Origin: an uncultured Pedobacter sp.
Lineage (GTDB): Bacteria > Bacteroidota > Bacteroidia > Sphingobacteriales > Sphingobacteriaceae
Length of the DNA: 64,000 nt
Direction: 5' to 3'
NCBI RefSeq assembly: GCF_946480185.1
Contig: NZ_CAMLIG010000009.1
Span: forward strand, 80,366 to 144,365
Shown here piece by piece: positions 1 through 8,653 of this stretch; position 1 is the stretch's first letter; each line of letters begins with the position of its first letter. The translations under genes were made by a program, and so were the position numbers. Below the pieces are notes generated by a model. That model saw only the letters and a list, made by a program, of their open reading frames with translations, was not told the origin of the DNA and did no database searches.

Positions 1-2096
1 TGTCTATCAGGCCCGAAGATGTGAGGAGAGAGCCTAGTCCCTCTACCCAACATTTGCCAGTACTTCGCACTTGATTTTACTTCTTTAAAAAATACCAAGT
101 TCAAAATCTCCGGCACATCAATTCCGGTGTCCAACATATCCACTGATACTACAATTTGTGGAAGTTTATTAAACTGTTTAAATGCATCAATTTTATCTTC
201 CGGTTGGTCTGATGAGTGCGTGATTACTTGTAGAAAATGACCTTTTAACGGAGGATACATTTCGTTGAAACAAGTCTCTATAAAGCGGGCATGCGCTTGA
301 TTTTTTGCAAAAATGATGGTTTTGCCAATGGTTTCTCCGTTATTGATTTTTAAACCGTTATCCATCAGCAACTGCAACACTCTGTTTACCGTATTTTTAT
401 TGAACAGCCACTTATTTAAAGCGGCGGATTCAATTTCTTCGGGAATGCCCTCGGAACTATTGGCAAATGTTTCCTCGTATTTTAGTTTATCCTCTTCAGA
501 AAGTTCTTGATACCTAATTCCTTGTCGAGGGAATTTTAAGGGCACTTTCATGGCTAAGGGTGGATTTAAAAATCCATCATCTACAGCTTGGTTAAGTTCG
601 TAAGAAAAAGTTGGGACGTTGGTTTCCAACTTAAATAGCTCAAAGGTATCTCTGTGTGTCTCTGCTTTTGGTGTAGCGGTTAGACCAAGCCTTATTGCAT
701 CAAAATAATTAAATATGGCTTTGTATTTTTGATAGATAGAACGGTGTACTTCATCAAATATAACCAGGTCAAAATGCCCTATGGTGTATAATTTTCTATC
801 GTCTTTTTGTTCCTTATCAATACAATTGATCATGGTTTGGTAGGTAGAAAAAACCATACGCACTTGGTCGGCGTTTTTCTCTTTCCCTAAATTAACGGAA
901 GTAAGCTGAGGTAAATAATCATTAAAGCTGTTTTTTGCTTGCGAAACCAAAGGATTACGATCTGCCAAAAACAAGATCCGCTTTACCCAGTTGGCTTTAG
1001 TTAACACTTCTACCAAGGCTGCAGCCGTACGGGTTTTACCGCTTCCGGTAGCCATAATAAAAAGGATGTCTCTGTTTCCTTTTTCTAAGGTTTCTTTTGC
1101 GTTTTGTATCGCGTTTACCTGATAATAGCGCCCCGCAGTTTCCATATTTACGGCTTGTGTTGCCAATGGCTTAATAATTATCCGTCGGTTAAGCAGGGTT
1201 TCTAAATCTTCTTTTGCATAAAAACCTTGTACCTGCCTGTAAGGGTAATTGGCATCATCCCATAAATAATGCTCGAAGCCGTTGGTGGTAAATATAATGG
1301 GGCGTTTGCCAAACTCCTGTTCTAAAGCATCGGCATATCGCTTTCCTTGTTGTAAACCTTGGTCTCTGCCATCAATGGTGGTTTTCTTAGCTTCAATAAC
1401 AGCAAGTGGTGCACCGTCATCGCCAAAAAGCACATAATCTGCCCGGTCTAAACCATTGGCGCTGTGCTTCAATATGTATTCTGACTTGGTATTGCTGTTT
1501 TCTGTATCCCAACCGGCTTCCTTTAAGAAAACATCAATATATAGCTGACGGGTAAGTTGTTCTGAAGGCGATTGGTATTGGATGCCGTCTTCGGTTTCGA
1601 TTACATTTGCAGGAGCTAAAGGAATTTCTGCTAATTGTACAGTGACCGCATTTGGCTTTTCGCCGATTTTATCGATGTTAAATGGCTCACTAATTATTGT
1701 ATTGCCATAATTGCTAACCAGCCACTGGGCAAAAGCATGTAAATTGATGATGCAGGTATAAGCATCTTTTTGGGTAACTTTTTTCTTTTTATTGTTGTGT
1801 ACCGCTAAGTTGCCTGTTTTGCGGATGGCGTTAATATCTGTAAATAAAGTTTGACCAATTAAACGGATAAAACTTGGCTTGTGCATTAAGTTGGCCAGGC
1901 TGTAATCTTCGTCTTCGTAAACAGATTCAATTTGCCTATCGGTATCAAACATCCAATAAACCATTTCTTCTAAAGCTTTACGGCAAACAATAGCACAAAC
2001 TTCGGGATCTGATTGTAGGTAATTCTCTGCTTTATGGGCTTGGGTAAAGAACTGACTGAAATGTGGATTTAAAAAGTAGAAGTTCCCCAACGGCAT
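1..2096 (-). CDS. hsdR: Type I restriction endonuclease subunit R, C-terminus beyond window edge
   Basis: This is the ATP-dependent translocase and nuclease subunit of a type I restriction-modification system. The reading frame is open from an ATG at 2096 to the left edge, giving about 698 residues without a stop, so the gene is incomplete only because of the window. The N-terminal ~110 residues resemble the DUF4145 domain often found in these subunits (KALEEMVYWMFD region). A nuclease-type segment follows (PLAVIEAKK), then superfamily 2 helicase motifs: Walker A MATGSGKTR at about 1036-1062 and a DEVH box near 735-760. The motif VI region GRGTRLSPH sits at the very edge. It is the last gene of the hsd group, downstream of a Fic gene and a ~320-bp repeat-bearing gap, so it may have its own promoter. 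Assignment is firm; the specificity of the complex is unknown. Confidence 0.95.
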   Translation of the reverse strand, partial: MPLGNFYFLNPHFSQFFTQAHKAENYLQSDPEVCAIVCRKALEEMVYWMFDTDRQIESVYEDEDYSLANLMHKPSFIRLIGQTLFTDINAIRKTGNLAVHNNKKKKVTQKDAYTCIINLHAFAQWLVSNYGNTIISEPFNIDKIGEKPNAVTVQLAEIPLAPANVIETEDGIQYQSPSEQLTRQLYIDVFLKEAGWDTENSNTKSEYILKHSANGLDRADYVLFGDDGAPLAVIEAKKTTIDGRDQGLQQGKRYADALEQEFGKRPIIFTTNGFEHYLWDDANYPYRQVQGFYAKEDLETLLNRRIIIKPLATQAVNMETAGRYYQVNAIQNAKETLEKGNRDILFIMATGSGKTRTAAALVEVLTKANWVKRILFLADRNPLVSQAKNSFNDYLPQLTSVNLGKEKNADQVRMVFSTYQTMINCIDKEQKDDRKLYTIGHFDLVIFDEVHRSIYQKYKAIFNYFDAIRLGLTATPKAETHRDTFELFKLETNVPTFSYELNQAVDDGFLNPPLAMKVPLKFPRQGIRYQELSEEDKLKYEETFANSSEGIPEEIESAALNKWLFNKNTVNRVLQLLMDNGLKINNGETIGKTIIFAKNQAHARFIETCFNEMYPPLKGHFLQVITHSSDQPEDKIDAFKQFNKLPQIVVSVDMLDTGIDVPEILNLVFFKEVKSSAKYWQMLGRGTRLSPHIFGPDR

Positions 2097-2414
2097 AGTT
2101 TATATTTAGATTTTTAAATATGCGAAATTATTTCTTTTTTCTTCACTCTTAAATTATTTTAGCCATCCACACAGCCTTTCCTGCCCTTATGCCGGGCATT
2201 GGCATTTACTTTTTTTCCGCAAAAAAGTAAACAAAAAACTCTCGCCTGCGCCCTTTGCTACAACGGAAGTGCTTTTAATCTTTCATCTGTACCGCAAAGG
2301 ACAAGGGCGAATTTATCGGTAATGAAAGCTTCTACTTAAAACTGGAGCGGGTATATTCAAGAAAATAATAGTCAGACTTATGTTTATAGGTTTTTAAAAC
2401 CTCTTGGCTTTCTG
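2097..2414. repeat. Gap between hsdR and fic with hairpin and inverted repeats
   Basis: No gene is visible in this ~318-bp stretch. It holds a perfect 11-bp stem, TTTACTTTTTT at 2205-2215 and AAAAAAGTAAA at 2221-2231, with loop TCCGC. To its right a second inverted pair, GCCCTTTGC near 2250 and GCAAAGG with GGGCG near 2297-2310, frames about 60 bp. The arrangement looks like a dispersed intergenic repeat of the kind common in Sphingobacteriaceae. That is recognition by eye, not a search result. Confidence 0.5.
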
Positions 2415-3575
2415 CTAAATTACTTCATCTTTTATGGGCAAAAAGCCTTTATCGCCGAGTTGTTTGATAATTGCCCGCAACAGGTAATTGTTATCAAAAC
2501 GGAGTACGTATTTACGGGAACCTTTATTCTCTGGACTTAACATCTTTTTCTCTATCAGTTTCTTAATCTGTCGGGAGATTTCTGTATTGGCTTTATCCAC
2601 AAAAAACTCTTTCACGTCGGCGGCTTGTATTACCTGTTTTTCTACTACCTTTTTTAAAATCTGTGACTCGGTGCTGTTGATGTATTTTTGTGCTAAAGCA
2701 TAAGTAATTGCGGGGTTTAATATCTCTTTACGGAGGTACTGATAATCTAACAACTTGTCAATTTTTTCAATTTCCTCCTTTAAACCTTTTAAAACATACT
2801 CTACCCAAATCAGCATTCCTTCTTCTGTTCCGCTATCTGCATGGGCTAAATTATCGTAATAATCTTTTCTGCTGCTACAAAAAACTGCGGTTGGGTTTAT
2901 AATGCGCCCAACATTTACGTTAAAACCTGCTTTTACCAACATGGCGTAGGTGAAAATGCGTACCGTTCTGCCGTTACCGTTACCAAACGGGTGTATCCAT
3001 ACAAAACGATGATGCGCCAGCGCTGCTTTTAGCAAATCGTATTTTGAGCCATGATCGTGATTAATGAAATCAAAAAGTTCTCGCATATAATCATCTACCA
3101 TTATCCAATCTGGCGGAAGGTGGGACGATTTAGCGATGATTAAATTGTTTTTACGGTAGTTACCCGGAGTTTTATCGCCTTCTTCTTTTGCAGATAAACC
3201 ATCTACTACCATTTGGTGCAGTTCGCTGATGAATTTGCTGTTGATTACCGTATCCTGAATATGCTCTTCTATATAAAGCATCGCGTTTTCTATATTCTGG
3301 ATTTCTTGAATGCCCGAATTAGTTTTGGTTTGGGTATCTACTTTGGTTTCGATATACTCTGCAATGGTGGTGTTGTTGCCTTCTATACGGGCAGATTCTA
3401 TACTTTCTAATAAATGGAAAATGTGTTTTAGCTGAAAAAATACCTGCGGATGCGTAGAACCTTGTAAGGTTTTTTTGCGGAGATAATCCAGCTCGATGAT
3501 TAAATCTGTGAGTTTAGAATCAAAAGATGGTTGTACAAGTTTTAAGTCTTGATGTTTAAAAGTAGGTGCTGGCAT
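2415..3575 (-). CDS. Fic family protein (probable AMP transferase) inside the hsd cluster
   Basis: Fic proteins usually transfer AMP or another nucleotide phosphate to a target hydroxyl group. The active-site motif HPFGNGNGR is present; its His codon is at 2991-2993. An N-terminal inhibitory-helix motif, SARIEG, matches the (S/T)xxxE(G/N) rule, so the enzyme should be self-inhibited (class II type, inhibitory segment before the Fic core). The C-terminal ~100 residues look like a winged helix (TEISRQIKKLIEKKML). I prefer the ATG at 3575 (MPAPTFKHQ), giving 386 residues. A longer frame from 3638 would start inside a repeat cluster and adds a low-complexity leader. It lies between hsdS and hsdR on the same strand, a place where accessory toxins are often carried in type I loci. 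Family is sure; target is unknown. Confidence 0.9.
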   Translation of the reverse strand: MPAPTFKHQDLKLVQPSFDSKLTDLIIELDYLRKKTLQGSTHPQVFFQLKHIFHLLESIESARIEGNNTTIAEYIETKVDTQTKTNSGIQEIQNIENAMLYIEEHIQDTVINSKFISELHQMVVDGLSAKEEGDKTPGNYRKNNLIIAKSSHLPPDWIMVDDYMRELFDFINHDHGSKYDLLKAALAHHRFVWIHPFGNGNGRTVRIFTYAMLVKAGFNVNVGRIINPTAVFCSSRKDYYDNLAHADSGTEEGMLIWVEYVLKGLKEEIEKIDKLLDYQYLRKEILNPAITYALAQKYINSTESQILKKVVEKQVIQAADVKEFFVDKANTEISRQIKKLIEKKMLSPENKGSRKYVLRFDNNYLLRAIIKQLGDKGFLPIKDEVI

Positions 3576-3600
3576 AAATGATGATATAACTTGTTGAAAT

Positions 3601-3755
3601 TTAATTGTGGCAATTTGTGGTAATTTTAACCACAACAATTAACAAGCACAAATATAACAATTAACATATAACTAAAGTTATATATTGATATTAAGATAGA
3701 TAGGTAGACAATTAAATATTAAACAATTAACAAATGTACTTTACAACAATTAACA
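3601..3755. promoter_or_regulatory. Cluster of 10-bp direct repeats and an inverted repeat upstream of fic
   Basis: ACAATTAACA occurs exactly at 3635-3644, 3657-3666, 3723-3732 and 3746-3755, with a degenerate copy at 3708-3717. Next to the first copy is an inverted repeat with 7-bp arms, TTGTGGT at 3615-3621 and ACCACAA at 3629-3635. The group lies directly upstream of the preferred fic start and could be binding sites for a regulator of fic, perhaps Fic's own C-terminal winged helix. Function is inferred only from position and repetition. Confidence 0.5.
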
Positions 3756-3883
3756 TCGCTTAACTATACTTATACATTTAAGCTGTTTAAATATACTGTT
3801 TATATTTTCCGCTAAATATCAATAAGCTTAGAAATATCACACTTGCAAAGTATGCTTATCGCATTTGATCCTATTATGAGATG

Positions 3884-3907
3884 TTAATCCGCCACTCGGT
3901 GGATTAA
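3884..3907. repeat. Hairpin just after hsdS
   Basis: Arms TTAATCC (3884-3890) and GGATTAA (3901-3907) flank a 10-nt centre that can itself pair CC with GG. It lies 13 bp past the hsdS stop. There is no T-run in the hsdS direction, so it is a hairpin of unclear role, not a clear intrinsic terminator. Confidence 0.4.
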
Positions 3908-3919
3908 GATGACACAAGT

Positions 3920-5080
3920 TTACGCAAATACCTGTTGCAGTAACGACTGGAAAGTTTCTTCTGATGCTTGCATTTGAGCTTTTACTTTTTCTTTCTGTTT
4001 TTCGATGTTTTGGATTTGTTGAGCAAATTGGTTTTGGAGTTCGATTGAGGGAGCAATAACCAATAAATTTCTTAGGATATCTAAATTGATATTTTTTTGT
4101 GCAGACTCAGGTGCCGAATCTTCCAGCATTTTTTGGAGAAAAGCGAAAAGGAATTGAATAAACCTATTATTGGATAAAGTATTTGGTTTAAAGCCTACAA
4201 CGCTATCCGGAAAACACGCATCAAAATCTAATACTCCGGTTTTTGCGATATTCGCCGCAACCGTGATACACAAAGTTCCTTTTGGCCATAATTTACTTTG
4301 CTTTAGCCCAATTTCTGAATAGCTATATTTATAGGAAGTTATTATTCCTCCTGAGTTCGCAATATCTCCAGTTTGGATTAAGGGATATTTTCCTCCTAAC
4401 AATTCAGGTGCATTTCTAGGACGATGTTTAGAAACACCTCGATCCAAATTACCCAATTCCCCTAATTTCTTCACTTCCCAACCTTTTTCATTTTTTACTG
4501 GGTCGCCGAAAAGATTGATGAAAAGGCTTTGCGCTAAATCATCGTAATATTGAAGCAGTTGCTGGTCTTTTTTACGGAGTGCATCTGCTTTGTCTAAAAT
4601 TTGAGTAATGTATTTTTGGGTGGGGAATGGAGGTTTTTTGAAAGTTAACGTCTTTAATCGTTCATTATTTAATATTGGAACTACAGCAGAATTCGATAAA
4701 TTAATTAAGCTTGCCTTTTTATTAATAAACATATAATAAAGAAAACCAACCTCTATTTCTTTATTGGGTATTATCGCAGTGATTTGTTGATTTGAAGTTC
4801 CTTCTTCTTTTAAAATACTTACTCTTCCAATATCTCCTATGCAATTTAAAACTATAGCATTTTTTGGCAATGGGTTGCACTTCTTGTCATGTATAGCTTT
4901 GTTAGTCAACGTTCTAACAGTAGATGTAATATATTTTTGATTCAAATCTGCGGGAGTAACCCACAGTGTATCTCCATCAAAATACTCTTTAGTTTTTGTA
5001 GGTGGAGTTTTGCCTGTGATACATTTAACAACATCTCCCAACTTCACTAATTCCCAATCTTTCTTATTTAAATCTTTCAT
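3920..5080 (-). CDS. hsdS: Type I restriction-modification specificity subunit S
   Basis: HsdS chooses the DNA target for the HsdM/HsdR complex. The protein is 386 residues with the expected two-repeat layout. The first target-recognition domain starts at WELVKLGDVVKCITGKTPP. A central conserved coiled region follows (ILDKADALRKKDQQLLQYY), then a second recognition domain starting WEVKKLGELGNLDRG, and a C-terminal helical region (QQIQNIEKQKEKVKAQM). The length is normal for the family. It is separated from hsdM by an unrelated-looking 306-codon gene and followed by fic. Recognition-domain identity, and so the DNA target, cannot be read from the sequence. Confidence 0.93.
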   Translation of the reverse strand: MKDLNKKDWELVKLGDVVKCITGKTPPTKTKEYFDGDTLWVTPADLNQKYITSTVRTLTNKAIHDKKCNPLPKNAIVLNCIGDIGRVSILKEEGTSNQQITAIIPNKEIEVGFLYYMFINKKASLINLSNSAVVPILNNERLKTLTFKKPPFPTQKYITQILDKADALRKKDQQLLQYYDDLAQSLFINLFGDPVKNEKGWEVKKLGELGNLDRGVSKHRPRNAPELLGGKYPLIQTGDIANSGGIITSYKYSYSEIGLKQSKLWPKGTLCITVAANIAKTGVLDFDACFPDSVVGFKPNTLSNNRFIQFLFAFLQKMLEDSAPESAQKNINLDILRNLLVIAPSIELQNQFAQQIQNIEKQKEKVKAQMQASEETFQSLLQQVFA

Positions 5081-5263
5081 TTCTTTTCTATGTTTTTACC
5101 TCCCTCAACTCCCTCCAAAGAGGGACAATTTGCTATCGTGTTTTTCGGTCGGATAGAGATAGCTTTGTTTTCAGTTTTGCAAGGTGCATTAAAGCGGATA
5201 CCGGCCTGTGGCTAATGCCTTGTGGCGTATGAGCGTAAAGCGTGTTAAAATGCCCAAATTATT

Positions 5264-6184
5264 TTAAATAAACTGTTGCATTACGTTATTTACTCGGTTG
5301 ATAATGGGTATCATTTCGTTCATTTTTTGGCACTCGTAATGTGGGTTTTCTAGTAAAGAGATAAACGCTTCGTAATGTGGCAGGTAGCTTTTTTTAAAGG
5401 CTTGGTTTGCAAAAAGTGTATGCAGGTAAGCGGTCTGTTTTTTTACAATAAGTATCTCCAGGTATGGCGCAATTACGTAGTGCATAAAGTTAAACATGGG
5501 GTTGTGGATATAGTAGGAGTCGCAAATTTTGGCTTCGTCCATTTTATTGTTCCATGCGTAGGCAATTGCCAATATGTTAAAGCCGGTGCAAATGCGCAGT
5601 AGTTCTTGCAGTTGGCTTTCGGGGTTTATCTGTGCTATTTTATTCTCTAAAACCTGTTGCCCTTCTTGCGCCAAAGCCAAAGCCAGCTCGCGGTTTTCTG
5701 CTTTTTTAATCAGCTCGTAACAGTAAAGCAAAGGGTCGTCGTCCTCAAATATTTGTTCGGGCTGTTTATTGCTTAAAATTGGCTGGTTATCATCTTCTTC
5801 CTCGTCGTCCTCGGTAAATTGTCTTTCTTTTTTTAGAGGTAGCGGGAAGTTTAAAAAAGCGTAATTGTACCGTAGTTGTTCCATTACCTCGAACTCGGTG
5901 CCTGCTTCTAAATAGGGCGTAAGATAGTCGTTTTTAAGCATGGCGAAACGTGGCTCAATATATTTTGGGTTTTGTACCACATGGTTTGGATTGAGCGGTT
6001 GCAAATGTTTGGGCAAGTTTGGCGGATAAATAATTACGAAACCTTCGGGGTCTTGCGGGTTAAAATCAAAACTTAAACCATTGTGTATTAAATCATAAAC
6101 GTGGTCTGTTTTGCTTTGATTTACCAAAAGCTGGTACCAGTTAGTTAAATGACTTTGCATGGTTTTTTGATGTTGGCTAACCAC
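5264..6184 (-). CDS. Unrecognised acidic helical protein between hsdM and hsdS
   Basis: I do not recognise this 306-residue protein. The first ~110 residues contain a short hydrophobic patch (GFVIIYPPNLP), followed by a strongly acidic stretch (TEDDEEEDDNQ). The second half is helical and could form TPR-like repeats (ELALALAQEGQQVLENKI; ILAIAYAWNNKMDEAKI). There is no signal peptide or clear membrane segment. An internal ATG at 6160 (MQSHLTNWYQ) is an equally plausible start. The gene is in line with hsdM and hsdS but is flanked on both sides by intergenic sequence (46 and 183 bp). It may therefore be a passenger, an accessory toxin or anti-restriction partner, or unrelated to restriction. 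Confidence 0.7.
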   Translation of the reverse strand: MVSQHQKTMQSHLTNWYQLLVNQSKTDHVYDLIHNGLSFDFNPQDPEGFVIIYPPNLPKHLQPLNPNHVVQNPKYIEPRFAMLKNDYLTPYLEAGTEFEVMEQLRYNYAFLNFPLPLKKERQFTEDDEEEDDNQPILSNKQPEQIFEDDDPLLYCYELIKKAENRELALALAQEGQQVLENKIAQINPESQLQELLRICTGFNILAIAYAWNNKMDEAKICDSYYIHNPMFNFMHYVIAPYLEILIVKKQTAYLHTLFANQAFKKSYLPHYEAFISLLENPHYECQKMNEMIPIINRVNNVMQQFI

Positions 6185-6230
6185 CCCCTACCCCCGCCCG
6201 CGGGGATACTTATAAATGGTCTTAAATATT

Positions 6231-7694
6231 TTATAGTAAATCTTGTAGCTCTTTCATTAAAAGCGAACGTTCTTTGTCTAGTTCGGCAATTTTTGTGATT
6301 AATACTTCGGGTTTTTGGTAAGTTTTTTCTTCGTGAATAACTTCCTTATAGCGGTTGATGCTTAAATCGTAGTTGTTGTCCTGTATTTCTTTAAGCGGAA
6401 CGGTAAAGCTTTGTTCGGTTCTTAGTCGTTCGGTTTCGTTGGCTCGGTTGTTCCAACGGGCAATGATATCGGCAATATCATTTTCGGCAATTTCCTGGCG
6501 TTTATCGTCCAAGCTTAAGCCGTCGGCTTTCATATCGTAAAACCAAACCTGGTCTGTACCGCCATCGCCGGTTTTTGTAAAAAACAAAATAGCAGTGCTT
6601 ACTCCGGCATAGGGCTTAAATACGCCCGAAGGCATAGAAATAACGCCTGTAAGCTGGTTGTTATCAATAATTTCTTTACGGATTTGTTTGTGCGCATTTG
6701 ACGAACCGAAGAGTACGCCATCCGGCACAATTACCGCCGCCCTGCCTCCAAGTTTTAAACCCCGTAAAATTAAAGCCAGAAAAAGCAGTTCTGTTTTGGT
6801 GGTTTTTACCACGGTGCTTAAACTGCTATCCACGGCATCCTGATCTAAGGAACCTTTAAACGGTGGATTGGCTAAAATTAGCGTTGCTTTTTCTTTGAAA
6901 CCGTTGTTTGCTTCTGAAAGTGCATCAACATCTATCAGTTTTGGGTTTTCGATACCGTGGAGCAATAAATTCATGGCGCCAATGCGGAGCATGGTAGCAT
7001 CAAACTCCATCCCCATAAACATTTCGCTTTCATAACGTTTACGACTTTCGGGGTTGTTTAGTATTTCTGGATGATGATCTAAAATGTATTCGCCAGCTTT
7101 TACCAAGAAACCAGATGTACCAGCGGATGGGTCGCAGATGGTGTCTTCTGGCGTGGGGGCAGTTATTTCTACCATCATTTGGATGATATGGCGTGGCGTA
7201 CGGAACTGCCCGTTTGTACCTGCAGATGCAATTTTGCTCAGTAAGTACTCGTAAACATCGCCCTTGGTATCGCGGTCGTTCATGTCAACGGCAGAAAGTA
7301 AATCTACCACCAACTGCAATAATCTTGGCGTAGGAATCATAAAGGTTGCACCTTTCATGTATTGTTTAAATACAGAATCTTTGGCTGCTCCTTTATTTTT
7401 CATAAAATCAAAAATGCCATCTATCTTCCGGAAAAGCTCGAACATTTTTTCGGCTTCCAAATCTTTAAAAATGCTCCAACGAAGTTCTTTCTCGTCTTCC
7501 TGATAGATAGGATCTTTGATGGCTGTTTTTAAAAAGTTGGCTTGCTTTTCTTTGGCAATCTGTAATTCATCTAAACGGCGGATGAACAATAGATAAGTAA
7601 TTTGCTCGATTACGGTTAAAGGATTTGATATTCCCCCGGACCAAAAGGTAGTCCATACTTTGTCTATCTGTGATTTTAAGGCGCTATTGAGCAT
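6231..7694 (-). CDS. hsdM: Type I restriction-modification methyltransferase subunit M
   Basis: HsdM methylates adenine N6 in the hsdS-defined target and protects host DNA. The 487-residue protein has the N-terminal helical HsdM domain (KVWTTFWSGGISNPLTVIEQ) and the SAM-binding motif DPSAGTSGFL. The catalytic motif NPPF (LILANPPFKGS) follows, and the C-terminus is a helical tail. Length is normal. It heads the classical hsd genes. The next gene is the 306-residue unknown, so M and S are not adjacent as is usual. Assignment is firm. Confidence 0.96.
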   Translation of the reverse strand: MLNSALKSQIDKVWTTFWSGGISNPLTVIEQITYLLFIRRLDELQIAKEKQANFLKTAIKDPIYQEDEKELRWSIFKDLEAEKMFELFRKIDGIFDFMKNKGAAKDSVFKQYMKGATFMIPTPRLLQLVVDLLSAVDMNDRDTKGDVYEYLLSKIASAGTNGQFRTPRHIIQMMVEITAPTPEDTICDPSAGTSGFLVKAGEYILDHHPEILNNPESRKRYESEMFMGMEFDATMLRIGAMNLLLHGIENPKLIDVDALSEANNGFKEKATLILANPPFKGSLDQDAVDSSLSTVVKTTKTELLFLALILRGLKLGGRAAVIVPDGVLFGSSNAHKQIRKEIIDNNQLTGVISMPSGVFKPYAGVSTAILFFTKTGDGGTDQVWFYDMKADGLSLDDKRQEIAENDIADIIARWNNRANETERLRTEQSFTVPLKEIQDNNYDLSINRYKEVIHEEKTYQKPEVLITKIAELDKERSLLMKELQDLL

Positions 7695-7723
7695 ATTGAG
7701 GCAAGGGCTTGATTTATGAATTT

Positions 7724-7731
7724 CAAATTTA
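7724..7731 (-). promoter_or_regulatory. Possible Bacteroidetes -7 box for hsdM
   Basis: On the minus strand TAAATTTG matches the Bacteroidetes -7 consensus TAnnTTTG and lies about 30 bp before the hsdM ATG. I see no convincing TTG element at the expected -33 distance, so this is a weak call. Confidence 0.35.
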
Positions 7732-7787
7732 GTAATTATGGGGAGTAAATAAGGTTTAATATTTACCGCTTGGTGGTTGATAGAGGT

Positions 7788-8585
7788 CTAAAGTTTGTTA
7801 TCTACGTTTATTGCTGTTAGTAAAAAATCCTTAGGGCTTATGATCATCTTTTTGAATGAAACATCTTTGTAACCTAGGCGGTTCATTTCTGCTATCAAAG
7901 ATTTCATAGCATCTTGATCGGCATTACAGCCGAATATGACTTCTCTGACTTGTTCTTTTTTAAACTTCTGGATTAGAGGTTTATCGATAAGTATGGCTCT
8001 TATCTCTTGTTCATACTTCCATCTTTCGGCTTTGCTTGTTAAAAGATAGAACATAACCCTGCTTCTAAGCATTCTTCCGTCTAGCTGATTAATACATGAG
8101 ATGTAGTTTACTGGGTAAAATGCAAAATCAGGCTGAATAAAATTCATTGTAAAGCCAATACACAAACCAGTATGCTTTTTTGCGTAATGCGCCCACATTA
8201 GTATTTCATCAGAGATTTTTGAAAAACATGAAACTCCGTATTTGCGCTTATCTTGTTTAAAACGATCTTGATATGATTTGTTTTCTAATTCTTTTAATGG
8301 TTGGTTCTTAATCCTATCGCTTATTTCTTTTGGATACTCGCTCAACAATTGATTGATTTCTTTTTTTATGACATCCAGACTGAGATCAATATTTAATAAA
8401 TACTCGTGACAATCGAACGGGTCGTTAAATTCTTCTGGGTTACTAAATTTTAAGGTTTGCTCTTTAATGATTTTCTCAAAACCAGTTTCAAAGTCCACAT
8501 ACTTATAAAATACTTTCTGGTTCTTAACCTCCTGTATTCCTTTTTTAATTAGTAGATCAACATCTTCTATGGTTATCATATTCAT
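7788..8585 (-). CDS. DUF2971 family protein
   Basis: The 265-residue protein carries the features of DUF2971: KYVDFETGFEKIIKEQTLKF near the start, then FNDPFDC, and the central signature MWAHYAKKHTGLCIGF. The biochemical role of DUF2971 is not established; members are frequent in phage-defence neighbourhoods. There is no signal peptide, so it should be cytoplasmic. It lies 68 bp after the receiver/cold-shock gene on the same strand and 93 bp before hsdM. It could thus be the last gene of the methyltransferase-kinase operon or a stand-alone gene. Which of the two is right cannot be settled from sequence. Confidence 0.85.
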   Translation of the reverse strand: MNMITIEDVDLLIKKGIQEVKNQKVFYKYVDFETGFEKIIKEQTLKFSNPEEFNDPFDCHEYLLNIDLSLDVIKKEINQLLSEYPKEISDRIKNQPLKELENKSYQDRFKQDKRKYGVSCFSKISDEILMWAHYAKKHTGLCIGFTMNFIQPDFAFYPVNYISCINQLDGRMLRSRVMFYLLTSKAERWKYEQEIRAILIDKPLIQKFKKEQVREVIFGCNADQDAMKSLIAEMNRLGYKDVSFKKMIISPKDFLLTAINVDNKL

Positions 8586-8653
8586 TTTTTTAAACTTAAT
8601 TATTGACAGAGCAAGGTTAAGCTTTACTAATGCAGTGTATGTGCAATGGTTAG

